A program made the translations under genes and the position numbers. 64,000 nucleotides of DNA from Roseateles toxinivorans. GTDB lineage: Bacteria > Pseudomonadota > Gammaproteobacteria > Burkholderiales > Burkholderiaceae_C. Positions 43,984 through 57,948 of the stretch are shown piece by piece. The notes beneath the pieces are model-generated. The model was not told the origin of the DNA, did not search any database, and worked only from the letters and a program-made list of their open reading frames with translations. The first letter of the stretch is position 1; each line of letters opens with the position of its first letter. Where the stretch lies: positions 482,520-546,519 of the forward strand of contig NZ_SNXS01000001.1 of NCBI RefSeq assembly GCF_004362525.1, in the 5' to 3' direction.

Positions 43984-45429
43984 ATGCTTGCCACCCCCCC
44001 CACCTCTACCATGCAAAGTGCTTTGTCGACCCTTGAGCTGGGTCCCGAGCTGATCACCGAGGAGGCGCTGCGCCGCTTCGATGTACCCGGCCCGCGCTAC
44101 ACCTCCTACCCGACCGCCGACCGCTTCGTCGAGGCCTTTGCCGAGCCGCAGTACCGCCAGGTGCTGGCCCAGCGCGCCACCGGGGCGATGGTCGGCGGCG
44201 TGGCGCCGATGTCGGTCTATGTGCACATACCGTTCTGCGAATCGGTCTGCTACTACTGCGCCTGCAACAAGGTCATCACCAAGCACCATGAGCGGGCCGG
44301 CGAGTATCTGGACGCGCTGCGCACAGAGATGGATCTGACCCTGGCCGAGCTCAAGCGCCCGCCGGCCATCTCGCAGCTGCATCTGGGCGGCGGATCGCCG
44401 ACCTTCCTGAGCGACGCCGAGCTGAGCCGCCTGATGGACGATCTGCGCGCCTGCTTCAAGTTCCAGCCCGGCATCGAGGCCTCGATCGAGGTCGACCCGC
44501 GCACGGTGACCAAGGAGCGCCTGAAACATCTGCGCGAACTGGGTTTCAACCGGCTGAGCTTTGGCGTGCAGGACTTCGACCCTGCGGTGCAGAAGGCCGT
44601 GCACCGCCAGCAGAGCTATGAGAGCGTCGAAATGCTGATGGTCGAGGCCCGCGCGCTGGGCTTCGAGTCGCTGAATGTGGACCTGATCTATGGCCTGCCG
44701 CTGCAGACGCCGGAGTCCTTCGCCCGCACGGTGAACCAGGTTGCCGCCTTGCGGCCCGACCGCATCGCGCTGTACGGCTACGCCCATCTGCCGCAGCGCT
44801 TCAAGCCGCAGCGCCGTATCGACGGCGCCAGCCTGCCGCCGGCCAGCGACAAGCTGACCATGCTGTCGGGTGCGATCAGCGGTTTCCTGTCGCATGGCTA
44901 CAGCTATATCGGCATGGATCACTTCGCCCTGTCCACCGACTCGCTGGCCGTGGCCAAGCGCCAGGGCCGGCTGCAGCGCAACTTCCAGGGCTACAGCACC
45001 CAGGCCGATTGCGACCTGATCGGCCTGGGTGTGTCGTCCATCGGCCGCATCGGCGCCAGCTACAGCCAGAATGCCAAGACCCTGCCCGAGTACTACGACG
45101 CGCTGCGCCAGGGCCAGCTGCCGGTGGTGCGCGGCCTGGCCCTGAGCCGTGACGACCTGGTGCGCCGGGCCGTCATCATGGCGCTGATGTGCCAGGGCAG
45201 GGTGGAGTACGAGTCGATCGAGCTGGCCCATCTGCTGAAGATGGATCAGTACTTCGCGGCCGAACTCGAGCAACTCCGCGATTTGGCAGAATTGGGCCTG
45301 GTCACCCTGGAGCCGAGGGCGATACAGGTCACGGCCATGGGCTGGTATTTTGTGCGCGCCGTGGCCATGGTGTTTGATCGCGCCCTGCAGGCCGATCGCA
45401 ATCGGGAGCGCTTCTCACGGATCATCTGA
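43984..45429 (+). CDS. hemN: oxygen-independent coproporphyrinogen III oxidase
   Basis: A 481-residue radical-SAM enzyme that makes protoporphyrinogen IX without O2. The cluster motif is C-ESV-C-YY-C within FCESVCYYCACNK (~82-94), followed by LHLGGGSPTFL and SFGVQDFDPAVQKAVHR, diagnostic of HemN rather than HemW. The ATG at 43984 is used; MQSALS at 44011 is possible, and neither has a good ribosome site. It supplies heme for the cbb3 oxidase under low oxygen. Confidence 0.95.
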   Translation: MLATPPTSTMQSALSTLELGPELITEEALRRFDVPGPRYTSYPTADRFVEAFAEPQYRQVLAQRATGAMVGGVAPMSVYVHIPFCESVCYYCACNKVITKHHERAGEYLDALRTEMDLTLAELKRPPAISQLHLGGGSPTFLSDAELSRLMDDLRACFKFQPGIEASIEVDPRTVTKERLKHLRELGFNRLSFGVQDFDPAVQKAVHRQQSYESVEMLMVEARALGFESLNVDLIYGLPLQTPESFARTVNQVAALRPDRIALYGYAHLPQRFKPQRRIDGASLPPASDKLTMLSGAISGFLSHGYSYIGMDHFALSTDSLAVAKRQGRLQRNFQGYSTQADCDLIGLGVSSIGRIGASYSQNAKTLPEYYDALRQGQLPVVRGLALSRDDLVRRAVIMALMCQGRVEYESIELAHLLKMDQYFAAELEQLRDLAELGLVTLEPRAIQVTAMGWYFVRAVAMVFDRALQADRNRERFSRII

Positions 45430-46124
45430 GCCTGCTCGGCTCCGCCCTGTTGATGGGCCTGGCCGGGTCGCCGCATTGCGCCGCCATGTGCGGAGCCGCC
45501 TGCGCGGGCGTCACGCAGGGGCGGGCGCCTGCTCGCCTGTCCTTTCACGTCGGGCGCCTGCTCAGCTATGCGCTGGGCGGCGCGGTCGCGGCCGCCAGCG
45601 TCGGCGCCATGGCGCAGCTGGCCCAGGCCAGCGCCGCGTTGCGGCCGTTCTGGGTGCTGTTGCACATGGCTGTGCTGCTGCTGGGCCTGAGCCTGATGTG
45701 GCGCGGCCGCCAGCCGGCCTGGATGATGGGTGTGGGTCAGCAGCTGGCCCCTGGCAGCGTAGCGACAGGTGGCCTGGCCACCGTGCGCTGGATGCCCCGC
45801 TCGGCGCCGCTGCGCAGCGGCGCGGCCGGCCTGGCCTGGATCGCCTGGCCCTGCGGCCTGCTGCAATCGGCCCTGGTGCTGGCCGCGCTGGCCTCCACCC
45901 CCGCCTGGGGCGCCGCGGTGATGTCAGGCTTTGCCCTGACCTCCAGCCTCGGACTGCTGCTCGGCCCGGCCCTGCTGTGGCGCCTGCTGGGCGTCAAGGA
46001 CGCCGAACTGGGCATGGTCTGGGCCATACGGCTGGCCGGCCTGGCCCTGGTGCTCAGCTCGACCTGGGCGCTGGGCCACGGGGTTTGGGCGCAGATCGCC
46101 GCGTTCTGCTCCCGAGCTTTCTGA
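45426..46124 (+). CDS. TauE/SafE-like (COG2836) membrane protein
   Basis: A ~232-residue integral membrane protein with six or so helices and the family opening MGLAGSPHCAAMCGAACAG, whose Cys/His set resembles the sulfite-exporter-like proteins found beside cco genes. The first ATG is at 45453 and TTG at 45450, but the first helix clearly begins upstream (SLLGSALLMGL). The only start-like codon there is CTG at 45426, overlapping the hemN stop as CTGA. Coordinates use that CTG. A role in copper or oxidase maturation is suggested by context only. Confidence 0.75.
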   Translation: MSLLGSALLMGLAGSPHCAAMCGAACAGVTQGRAPARLSFHVGRLLSYALGGAVAAASVGAMAQLAQASAALRPFWVLLHMAVLLLGLSLMWRGRQPAWMMGVGQQLAPGSVATGGLATVRWMPRSAPLRSGAAGLAWIAWPCGLLQSALVLAALASTPAWGAAVMSGFALTSSLGLLLGPALLWRLLGVKDAELGMVWAIRLAGLALVLSSTWALGHGVWAQIAAFCSRAF

Positions 46125-46152
46125 GTAGCCGGGCGCATGCCGAACTTCGCCA

Positions 46153-46168
46153 AGACTTATATAAGACT
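46153..46168 (+). promoter_or_regulatory. TTATATAA palindrome upstream of monomeric icd
   Basis: AGACTTATATAAGACT with a perfect 10-bp palindromic core (46156-46165). Thirteen bases (46156-46168) equal those in front of tam. It contains TATAAG as a possible -10, about 90 bp before the ATG; TAGAAT at 46195-46200 is a second possible -10. Confidence 0.6.
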
Positions 46169-46257
46169 GAGATCCGCATCCGGCGCGGCTGACTTAGAAT
46201 CGCCGCTCTAATTGTTTCACCCCTTGCGCCTGATGGATGGGCCGATCTGGACACAAC

Positions 46258-48495
<2,238 letters not shown>

Positions 48496-48512
48496 TTCGG
48501 AGACTCCTGTAC

Positions 48513-49766
48513 ATGTATCAGCACATCACGATTCCTGACCAGGGTGCCAAGATCACCGTCAATGCCGACATGTCGCTCAATGTGCCGGACGAGCCCATCG
48601 TTCCGTACATCGAAGGTGACGGCACCGGCATGGACATCACGCCGGTCATGCTCAAGGTGGTCGACGCTGCGGTGGCCAAGGCCTATGCCGGCAAGAAGAA
48701 GATCCACTGGATGGAGGTCTATGCCGGCGAGAAGGCCACCCGGGTCTATGGTCCGGACGTCTGGTTGCCCGAAGAAACCCTGGCGGTCTTGCGCGAGTAC
48801 GTGGTCTCGATCAAGGGGCCGCTGACCACGCCGGTGGGCGGCGGCATACGCTCGCTGAACGTGGCGCTGCGGCAGGAACTCGACCTCTACGTCTGCCTGC
48901 GCCCGGTGCAGTACTTCAAGGGCGTGCCCTCGCCGCTGAAGGAGCCCGAGAAGACCAATATGGTCATCTTCCGCGAGAACTCGGAAGACATCTATGCCGG
49001 CATCGAATACGAGGCGGAGAGCGACAAGGCCAGGAAGCTGATCAAGTTCCTGCAAGACGAGATGGGGGTCAAGAAGATCCGCTTCCCGAACACCTCAGGT
49101 ATAGGCATCAAGCCCGTCTCGCGCGAAGGTACGGAGCGCCTGGTGCGCAAGGCCATCCAGTACGCGATCGACAATGACAAGCCCAGCGTGACCATCGTGC
49201 ACAAGGGCAACATCATGAAGTACACCGAAGGGGCCTTCCGCGACTGGGCCTACGCGCTGGCGCAGAAGGAATTCGGCGCCTTGCCGGTAGACGGCGGCCC
49301 CTGGTGCAAGCTGACGAACCCGAAGACGGGCAAGGGCATCACCATCAAGGATTCGATCGCCGACGCCTTCCTGCAGCAGATACTCCTGCGCCCGGCCGAG
49401 TACTCGGTGGTGGCCACCCTGAACCTGAACGGCGACTACATCTCCGACGCGCTGGCCGCTCAGGTCGGCGGCATAGGCATCGCCCCGGGAGCCAATATGT
49501 CGGACTCGGTGGCCTGCTTCGAGGCCACGCACGGCACGGCGCCCAAGTACGCCGGCAAGGACTATGTGAATCCGGGCAGCGAGATCCTCTCGGCCGAGAT
49601 GATGCTGCGCCACATGGGCTGGACGGCAGCGGCTGACCTGATCATCCGCTCACTCGAGGCGGCGATTGCCAGCAAGAAGGTCACCTATGACTTCGCCCGT
49701 CTGATGGACGGTGCGACGCAGGTGTCCTGCTCCGGCTTCGGACAGGTGATGATCGACCAGATGTGA
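48513..49766 (+). CDS. icd: NADP-dependent isocitrate dehydrogenase, dimeric type
   Basis: A 417-residue homodimeric enzyme like E. coli Icd. The substrate loop [16 protein letters not shown] has Ser114, the residue that AceK phosphorylates in E. coli. Nucleotide and metal motifs include [35 protein letters not shown] and the NADP-selective [17 protein letters not shown]. It follows the monomeric enzyme by 17 bp and probably shares its transcript. AGGAG-like GGAGAC precedes the ATG. Ends at a good terminator. Confidence 0.96.
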   Translation: MYQHITIPDQGAKITVNADMSLNVPDEPIVPYIEGDGTGMDITPVMLKVVDAAVAKAYAGKKKIHWMEVYAGEKATRVYGPDVWLPEETLAVLREYVVSIKGPLTTPVGGGIRSLNVALRQELDLYVCLRPVQYFKGVPSPLKEPEKTNMVIFRENSEDIYAGIEYEAESDKARKLIKFLQDEMGVKKIRFPNTSGIGIKPVSREGTERLVRKAIQYAIDNDKPSVTIVHKGNIMKYTEGAFRDWAYALAQKEFGALPVDGGPWCKLTNPKTGKGITIKDSIADAFLQQILLRPAEYSVVATLNLNGDYISDALAAQVGGIGIAPGANMSDSVACFEATHGTAPKYAGKDYVNPGSEILSAEMMLRHMGWTAAADLIIRSLEAAIASKKVTYDFARLMDGATQVSCSGFGQVMIDQM

Positions 49767-49797
49767 CGCAGGCCCGGTGACGGGCATGGCAAGCACC

Positions 49798-49822
49798 AAA
49801 GGCCCGCGTTCAGCGGGCCTTT
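49798..49822. terminator. terminator between icd and cold-shock gene
   Basis: AAAGGCCCGC (49798-49807) and GCGGGCCTTT (49813-49822) with loop GTTCA. The A and T flanks make it usable from both sides. A second short hairpin (GCTCGCC/GGCGAGC, 49852-49867) sits closer to the cold-shock stop codon. Confidence 0.85.
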
Positions 49823-49872
49823 CTACTTCTCAGCATACTCAGCGGACTGGTGCTCGCCTTGGCGAGCGGGTG

Positions 49873-50097
49873 TCAGTGTGCTGCGGGCTGCGGCTCGACC
49901 GCGAGAATATTCTGGGCGAGCTGGCCTTTGGGGCCCTGCACGACCTCGAAACTCACCCGGCTTCCCTGGCGGAGGGTGCGAAAGCCCTCCATTTGAATGG
50001 CGGAGAAATGTGCGAATACATCGTCCCCACCTTCTTCGGGTTCAATGAAACCAAATCCCTTGGCATCGTTAAACCACTTGACTGTCCCGTTGGCCAT
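49873..50097 (-). CDS. cold-shock domain protein, CspA family
   Basis: A 74-residue OB-fold RNA chaperone. RNP1 KGFGFI (~15-20) and RNP2 VFAHFSAI (~30-37) are intact, and the start [14 protein letters not shown] is standard. Start at 50097 chosen by GGAGAA on the minus strand; the open frame above it is untranslated leader. It binds single-stranded nucleic acid and stops mRNA hairpins. The ~240 bp between it and clpS may hold a long 5' leader as in cspA. Confidence 0.95.
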   Translation of the reverse strand: MANGTVKWFNDAKGFGFIEPEEGGDDVFAHFSAIQMEGFRTLRQGSRVSFEVVQGPKGQLAQNILAVEPQPAAH

Positions 50098-50323
50098 TTT
50101 GTCTTCTCCATCCCGGTGTCTTGTGGCACCGTAGGCAGAGATTTTCAAACCCCGCTGGGCGGGTGTACAGCTAGAGGTTTCCCAGGTGCTTGGCAAGCCA
50201 AAATTGGCAAAAGAGAACGAGGGCGCGAAATGCGGCCACTAAATTCCTCAACTCGGGGATTGCAGAGTGTCACACTTGGCACAACATGGCGTTGGAAGGC
50301 CCGCTGTGTCGGGCTCAACTCGA

Positions 50324-50329
50324 TAGAAT
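50324..50329 (+). promoter_or_regulatory. -10 of clpS, predicting a leaderless mRNA
   Basis: TAGAAT ends only 6 bases before the clpS ATG (50336), so transcription would begin at or next to the start codon. No Shine-Dalgarno sequence is seen between them. Confidence 0.45.
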
Positions 50330-50335
50330 CATTTC

Positions 50336-50688
50336 ATGCCTGACGAACCTACCCAGCCTCCTGGTCCACCGGGCCAGGATCCACGCCGCGACGACGCGGG
50401 TGGAGCGACTGTGGCCGAGCGCGAGACCCTTAAAACGGAACCTCCGCGGCTCTATCAAGTCGTGATGCTGAACGACGATTACACCCCCATGGAGTTCGTC
50501 ATCATGGTCTTGCAAGAGTATTTCAAGCATGACCTTGAAGCGGCGACTCTGATCATGTTGAAGATCCACCACGAGGGGCGCGGAGTCTGCGGTGTTTTCA
50601 CCAAGGACCTGGCCGCGACCAAGGTGGAATTGGTACTGGCCGCCGCCCGGCGTGCCGGTCATCCCCTGCAGTGCATTATGGAGGCCGC

Positions 50689-50692
<4 letters not shown>
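50336..50692 (+). CDS. clpS: ATP-dependent Clp protease adaptor ClpS
   Basis: A 118-residue adaptor that hands N-degron proteins to ClpAP. After a disordered ~35-residue start, the core has [16 protein letters not shown] (~40-55, N-degron pocket) and [21 protein letters not shown]. It overlaps clpA by 4 bases (ATGA), so the two are made together. Divergent from the cold-shock gene. Confidence 0.96.
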
Positions 50693-52992
<2,300 letters not shown>

Positions 52993-53014
52993 TCAGAGTT
53001 GCTGAATGATGAGC

Positions 53015-53038
53015 AGGGGCCCTTCGGGGCCCTTTTTT
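53015..53038 (+). terminator. intrinsic terminator after clpA
   Basis: GGGCCC-TTCG-GGGCCC (53017-53032) with A-T/G-T closing pairs and TTTTTT. The UUCG tetraloop is unusually stable. It touches the last base of mtfA on the other strand. Confidence 0.88.
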
Positions 53039-53820
53039 CATGGCCGCTGCCGCGTCGCCGGGTCCTGCCTGAAGTAGCCGGCCAGCAGCGCGTAGAGGCC
53101 CGGGTGATCGGCCAAGAGTGCCGCCGGCGTGACGAAGAAGGCCTCGACGGCAACGGCGAAGAACTCCTCCGGCCCCTCGCTGCCATAGGGGTCGATGGCG
53201 GTTTCATGGCCGGCGTCAAGCAGATCGCAGAAGCGCTGGTACTCCGCCTCCATGGTCGTGATCCAAGCCGCCCGCGCAGCAGTGCTGGACTGCGGCGGCA
53301 CGCCATTGGCCAAGCCGTCGGCCATGTCCAGCACATGTGCGAACTCGTGCATGACGACGTTGTAGGCCGGGCCACCGTCCAGGCCGGCCCGCTCGACATC
53401 GGCCCAGGACAGCATCAGCGGGCCGCCCTCCATGGCCTCGCCGGACAGCTCCTCCTCGTACTCGTGGACCAGGCCGTCCTCATCCATCACCTCGCGCTTG
53501 GCCAGCACCTGGTCGGCGTGCATGACGATGCCGACGAAGCCGCCGTAGCGCTGCAGGCCCAGGTGCAGGACCAGCAGGCAGGCCTGGGCGGCGACGGCCA
53601 CGGCGACCTCATCGCTGACCTCGAAGCCGGCGATGCCGTGGAACTCCTTCTCGGCCAGGAACAGCGTAGCCAGGCGGCGCAACTGGGCCTGGTCGTCAGA
53701 GTGGTCCAGTTGCAGAAAGGGGTAGCGGGCCAGCGTCAGCCGCCACAACGGGTCGGGGATCGCCCGCCGTTGCAGCAGCCGAGACTCGCGCCAGGCGCGC
53801 CAACGCTGAGTCAGACGCAT
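53038..53820 (-). CDS. mtfA: MtfA family zinc peptidase (M90)
   Basis: A 260-residue zinc-dependent peptidase. The metal site HEFAH (VVMHEFAHVLDMADG, ~157-171) is complete with a downstream Glu in EGPEEFFAVAVEAFF. In E. coli MtfA binds the glucose repressor Mlc; no Mlc is in this window, so the local role may differ. Its start overlaps the lpxH stop (TGATG). Confidence 0.93.
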   Translation of the reverse strand: MRLTQRWRAWRESRLLQRRAIPDPLWRLTLARYPFLQLDHSDDQAQLRRLATLFLAEKEFHGIAGFEVSDEVAVAVAAQACLLVLHLGLQRYGGFVGIVMHADQVLAKREVMDEDGLVHEYEEELSGEAMEGGPLMLSWADVERAGLDGGPAYNVVMHEFAHVLDMADGLANGVPPQSSTAARAAWITTMEAEYQRFCDLLDAGHETAIDPYGSEGPEEFFAVAVEAFFVTPAALLADHPGLYALLAGYFRQDPATRQRP

Positions 53821-54623
53821 CAGACCAGCGACAAGCGTTGCAGGCCGGTGGCGCTGAGGCGCAGCACCTCGGCGCGGGCCGGGCCATGCTGACCGTCGAG
53901 ATCCCAGTCGCTGAGCACCACGCGATGCTTGCCGGCGGCCAGCGCATGGGTGGCAGGACGGTGCGTGTGGCCATGGATCAGCAGGTCCGCACCGGCATGG
54001 GCCAGCCAGTCCAGGCAGGCGGCGGCGTCGAGATCCGACCAGTCGCTGGGCATCTGCCCGCGTTTGCGGTCTTCGCTCTGGGTGCGCAGGCCGCGCGCGA
54101 TCGCCTTGCGCTCAATCAGCGGCTTGGCAAGAAAGGCCGTCTGCCAGGCTCCGCCACGGACCTCGGCGCGAAAGCGCTGGTAGTCGGCATCGTCCAGGCA
54201 CAGCGCGTCGCCGTGGCTGAGCAGCATGCGTTGGCCATAGGCGATCAGCACCGTCGGATCGCTCAGGCCCTGCATGCCGACGTCTGCAAGCAAAGCAGGG
54301 CCGACCAGAAAGTCGCGATTGCCGGGCATGAAGAACAGCGTCAGCCGCTGGGCGGCCTGGCGCAGCAGCGCGGTGCACTGCGCTTCGAAACCATCGAAGC
54401 GCGCGTCGTCACCGACCCAGACCTCGAAGATGTCGCCGAGCAGGAAGACCGCCTGTGCCGGGGTGTCGCGCAGATGGCGCTCCAGCGCTGCCAGGGTGGC
54501 GGGCGTGTCGGGCGCCAGATGCAGATCGGACAGCAGGTCGATCTGCGTCCATCCGGGCGCGGCCGGGAGTTCGTCGAAGAGGGGCAGCGTGCTGCCCCCC
54601 GCAGCGCGATCAGCTGATTTCAA
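53820..54623 (-). CDS. lpxH: UDP-2,3-diacylglucosamine diphosphatase
   Basis: A 267-residue metallophosphoesterase that cleaves UDP-diacylglucosamine to lipid X in lipid A synthesis. All metal motifs are present: LLSDLHL (~30-36), [11 protein letters not shown] (~63-73), GNRDF (~101-105), SHGDALC (~137-143) and HGHTHRP (~217-223). It overlaps ppiB by 14 bp and mtfA by 1 bp. Confidence 0.95.
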   Translation of the reverse strand: MKSADRAAGGSTLPLFDELPAAPGWTQIDLLSDLHLAPDTPATLAALERHLRDTPAQAVFLLGDIFEVWVGDDARFDGFEAQCTALLRQAAQRLTLFFMPGNRDFLVGPALLADVGMQGLSDPTVLIAYGQRMLLSHGDALCLDDADYQRFRAEVRGGAWQTAFLAKPLIERKAIARGLRTQSEDRKRGQMPSDWSDLDAAACLDWLAHAGADLLIHGHTHRPATHALAAGKHRVVLSDWDLDGQHGPARAEVLRLSATGLQRLSLV

Positions 54624-55113
54624 CGGCGCGCTGAATCACCACGTCTTCCAGCGGCACATCGTCGTGGCCGCCGTTGCGGCCGGTCTTGACACGCTCCATC
54701 GCGTCAACGACTTCCTTGCCGGCAACGACCTTGCCGAACACGGCATAGCCCCAGCCCGAGGGGCTCTCGGACTTGAAGTTCAGGAAGCCGTTGTCGGTGG
54801 TGTTGATGAAGAACTGGGCGCTGGCCGAGTGCGGGGCGCTGGTGCGGGCCATGGCCACCGTGTAGTGGTCATTGGTCAGGCCGTTGTTGGCCTCGTTCTG
54901 TATCGTCGCGTCGGTCGGCTTTTGCTTCATGCCGGGTTCGAAGCCGCCGCCCTGGACCATGAAGCCCTTGATGACGCGGTGGAACACCGTGCCGTCGTAG
55001 TGGCCCTTGGCCACATAGGACAGGAAGTTGGCGACGGTGATGGGCGCCTTGGCATCGTCGAGCTCAAGGCGGATCGCGCCGTGGTTGGTTTGCAGTTCTA
55101 CGGTCTTGGTCAT
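54610..55113 (-). CDS. ppiB: cytoplasmic peptidyl-prolyl isomerase (cyclophilin)
   Basis: A 167-residue cyclophilin without a signal peptide. The active-site core is [21 protein letters not shown] (Arg of FHRVI and the QGG loop), then [11 protein letters not shown]. It speeds Xaa-Pro isomerisation during folding in the cytoplasm. It begins 3 bp after ppiA and is similar to it, giving a tandem cytoplasmic/periplasmic pair. Confidence 0.95.
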   Translation of the reverse strand: MTKTVELQTNHGAIRLELDDAKAPITVANFLSYVAKGHYDGTVFHRVIKGFMVQGGGFEPGMKQKPTDATIQNEANNGLTNDHYTVAMARTSAPHSASAQFFINTTDNGFLNFKSESPSGWGYAVFGKVVAGKEVVDAMERVKTGRNGGHDDVPLEDVVIQRAVEIS

Positions 55114-55116
55114 GGT

Positions 55117-55686
55117 TTACTTCTCCACAGTGGCTTTGTTGATGATGACGGCTTGCACGGGCATGTTCTCGTGCATCTGCATGGGGGCGGTGGGCAGGGC
55201 CTTGATCTTCTCGACGACGTCCATGCCGGCGACGACCTTGCCGAACACGGCATAGCCATTGCCATCACGGGCGTTGGCGGCGTCGAGGAAGGGGTTGTCC
55301 ACCACATTGATGAAGAACTGTGCGGTTGCCGAGTTGGGGTCGCCGGTGCGCGCCATCGCCACCGTGCCGACCACATTGCTCAGGCCGTTGCGGCTCTCCA
55401 GCGGTATCGGCGGCTGGGTGGGCTTTTGCTTCAGGTCCTTGGTGAAGCCACCGCCCTGGATCATGAAGGTCGGGATCACGCGGTGGAAGATCGTGCCGTT
55501 GTAATGGCCGGATTTCACGTATTGCAGGAAGTTGGCGACCGACTTGGGCGCCTTCTCGGCGTCGAGTTCGATGCGGATGTCGCCCAGATTGGTGGCGAGC
55601 TTGACGGTCTGTGCCGCTGCGCCTTGGGCCAGCAGCAGGGCGGCCGCCGCGGCGAGAACGGAGGTAATTCGGACGGGAGAGATCAT
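55117..55686 (-). CDS. ppiA: periplasmic peptidyl-prolyl isomerase (cyclophilin)
   Basis: A 189-residue cyclophilin with a signal peptide (MISPVRITSVLAAAAALLL..., cleavage about AAA|QTV near 25). The core is IFHRVIPTFMIQGGGF and SATAQFFINVVDN. It should act in the periplasm. The start at 55686 was chosen because the signal peptide begins there; the frame is open far upstream, antisense to cysS, but that is shadow. Divergent from cysS. Confidence 0.94.
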   Translation of the reverse strand: MISPVRITSVLAAAAALLLAQGAAAQTVKLATNLGDIRIELDAEKAPKSVANFLQYVKSGHYNGTIFHRVIPTFMIQGGGFTKDLKQKPTQPPIPLESRNGLSNVVGTVAMARTGDPNSATAQFFINVVDNPFLDAANARDGNGYAVFGKVVAGMDVVEKIKALPTAPMQMHENMPVQAVIINKATVEK

Positions 55687-55789
55687 GGCGTCACAGCGTT
55701 CCGGTTGAGGGTCTGAAGCGGGCCTGCGGACGACGGTGCCGTCCAGCAGGCGGGCGCTATTGTCGCCCAGTGGCGCCGGCCTCACCCGG

Positions 55790-55795
55790 TATACT
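55790..55795 (+). promoter_or_regulatory. likely -10 of cysS
   Basis: TATACT, 26 bases before the cysS ATG. No -35 at the usual spacing is convincing. Confidence 0.4.
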
Positions 55796-55821
55796 GATTT
55801 TTGCACCACGAATCTGCCCCC

Positions 55822-57195
55822 ATGTCTTTGCGCATCTACAACTCGCTGACCCGCGCGGTCGAGCCCTTCACCCCGATCGAACCCGGCCATGTGCGCATGT
55901 ACGTCTGCGGCATGACGATTTACGACCTCTGTCATGTGGGCCACGCCCGCATGATGATGGCCTTCGATGTGGTGCAGCGCTGGCTGAAAAGCTCGGGTTA
56001 CCGGGTGACCTATGTGCGCAACATCACCGACATCGAGGACAAGATCATCAAGCGGGCCGTCGAGCGCGGCATCAGCATCCGTGCGCTGACCGACGAGATG
56101 ATTGCCGCCATGCACCGCGACATCGGCGCCCTGGGCGTCGAGCGGCCCACGCACGAGCCCCGCGCCACCGACTATGTCGGCCAGATGCTGGACCTGATCG
56201 GCACCTTGGAGAGCAAGGGCCTGGCCTACCAGGCCAGCAATGGTGATGTGAACTACGCGGTGCGCAAGTTCCCCGGGTACGGCAAGCTGTCGGGCAAGTC
56301 GCTGGACGATCTGCGCGCCGGCGAGCGGGTGGCCGTCGATGACGGCAAGCTCGATCCGCTGGACTTTGTGCTCTGGAAATCCGCCAAGGACAGCGAGCCC
56401 GACGACGCCAAATGGCCCAGCAACTACGGCGCCGGCCGGCCGGGCTGGCATATCGAATGCTCGGCCATGGCCTGCGCGCTGCTGGGCGAGCGCTTCGACA
56501 TCCACGGCGGCGGCATGGACCTGCAGTTCCCGCACCACGAGAACGAGATCGCGCAGAGCGAGGGCGCGCTGGGTCACCCCTTCGTCAACTTCTGGGTGCA
56601 CAACGGCTTCCTGAATGTGGACAACGAGAAGATGTCCAAGTCGCTGGGTAATTTCTTCACCATTCAGGACGTGCTGAAACGCTATGACGGCGAGACGCTG
56701 CGCTACTTCATGCTGCGCACCCACTACCGCAGCCCGTTCAACTTCAGCGATGTGAACCTGGACGACGCGCGCAATGCGCTGCGCCGGCTGTACACGGCGC
56801 TGGATGGGCTGGACGTTCCTGACGGCGAGCTGGACTGGACCCATCCGTCCGCGGCCGCCTTCCGTGCCGCGATGGACGACGACTTCAACACGCCGCTGGC
56901 CATCTCCACCCTGTTCGAGCTGGCCAACACGGTCAACCGTACCGGCTCGCTGGCCGATGCGGCGGTGCTCAAGCAACTGGGCGCCACGCTGGGCATCCTG
57001 CAGCAGGCCCCGCGCCAGTATCTGCAGGGCGGCAGCGGGGTGGAGGAATCCGCCATCGAGGCGCTGATTACTGAGCGCGCCGCAGCCAAGGCCTCGCGCG
57101 ACTTTGCCCGCGCCGACCAGATCCGCAAGGATCTGCTGGCCCAGGGCATTGCCTTGCAAGACACGCCCCAGGGCACGAGCTGGGTCAAGGCCTGA
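55822..57195 (+). CDS. cysS: cysteinyl-tRNA synthetase
   Basis: A 457-residue class I synthetase. Zinc/HIGH region: [17 protein letters not shown] with C29 and the HVGH signature (38-41). Zinc ligands continue in WHIECSAMA and HHENEIAQ. The KMSKS loop is [15 protein letters not shown] anticodon domain follows. ATG at 55822 is chosen because the family starts [10 protein letters not shown]; an in-frame TTG at 55801 is less likely. Confidence 0.96.
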   Translation: MSLRIYNSLTRAVEPFTPIEPGHVRMYVCGMTIYDLCHVGHARMMMAFDVVQRWLKSSGYRVTYVRNITDIEDKIIKRAVERGISIRALTDEMIAAMHRDIGALGVERPTHEPRATDYVGQMLDLIGTLESKGLAYQASNGDVNYAVRKFPGYGKLSGKSLDDLRAGERVAVDDGKLDPLDFVLWKSAKDSEPDDAKWPSNYGAGRPGWHIECSAMACALLGERFDIHGGGMDLQFPHHENEIAQSEGALGHPFVNFWVHNGFLNVDNEKMSKSLGNFFTIQDVLKRYDGETLRYFMLRTHYRSPFNFSDVNLDDARNALRRLYTALDGLDVPDGELDWTHPSAAAFRAAMDDDFNTPLAISTLFELANTVNRTGSLADAAVLKQLGATLGILQQAPRQYLQGGSGVEESAIEALITERAAAKASRDFARADQIRKDLLAQGIALQDTPQGTSWVKA

Positions 57196-57196
57196 C

Positions 57197-57898
57197 GTGC
57201 CGCGCTCCTCTGCGACGGGCGCCGCGCCCGCTGGAAACACGACCGCCGACGGCACTGCCGTCGGCGTGACACCGCTGTACTGGGACGAGGCCTGCCGCCA
57301 CCTGGCCAAACGCGACCGGGTGATGAAGAAGCTGATTCCGCAGTTCGGCGAAGCCCGGCTGGAAAGCCGCGGCGACGCCTTCACCACCCTGGCCCGCTCC
57401 ATCATCGGCCAGCAGATCTCGGTGCCGGCAGCCCAGGCGATGTGGGAGAAGTTCCTCGCGCTGATGGCCGGCCCGGCCAATCAGGTGGCGCCGGCGGCCG
57501 TGCTGGCCCTGGACGCTGCGCTGATGCGGGCGGCGGGCCTGTCGGCACGCAAGATCGACTATCTGTGCGACCTGGCCCAGCATTTCGAGGCCGGCAGCGT
57601 CCATGTGCCGCAGTGGCAGCAGATGGACGACGAGGCCATCATCGAGGAGCTGGTGGCCATTCGCGGCATCGGCCGCTGGACGGCCGAGATGTTCCTGATC
57701 TTCTACCTGATGCGGCCCAATGTGATGCCGCTTGATGATCCCGGCCTGATCAAGGGCATCAGCCAGAACTACTTCAGCGGCGAGCCGGTTTCGCGTGCCG
57801 AAGCCAGGGAAGTCGCGGATGCCTGGGCGCCTTACCGCTCGGTAGCCACATGGTACATTTGGCGCAGCCTGGACCCGCTACCCCCGGCCCGGGCCTGA
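57197..57898 (+). CDS. AlkA-like DNA-3-methyladenine glycosylase
   Basis: A 233-residue HhH-GPD glycosylase. The helix-hairpin-helix is [18 protein letters not shown] and the catalytic Asp is in MPLDDPGL. It excises alkylated bases to start base-excision repair. The start is GTG at 57197, one base after the cysS stop; no ATG occurs before the conserved part, which begins at [12 protein letters not shown]. It lacks the N-terminal Ada-type domain of E. coli AlkA and resembles the short form (e.g. Mag1-like). Confidence 0.9.
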   Translation: MPRSSATGAAPAGNTTADGTAVGVTPLYWDEACRHLAKRDRVMKKLIPQFGEARLESRGDAFTTLARSIIGQQISVPAAQAMWEKFLALMAGPANQVAPAAVLALDAALMRAAGLSARKIDYLCDLAQHFEAGSVHVPQWQQMDDEAIIEELVAIRGIGRWTAEMFLIFYLMRPNVMPLDDPGLIKGISQNYFSGEPVSRAEAREVADAWAPYRSVATWYIWRSLDPLPPARA

Positions 57899-57948
57899 TT
57901 TCCGGCCCGGACCCGCGGCCATCATCATCTCTGAGAGACCCAAGCAGG

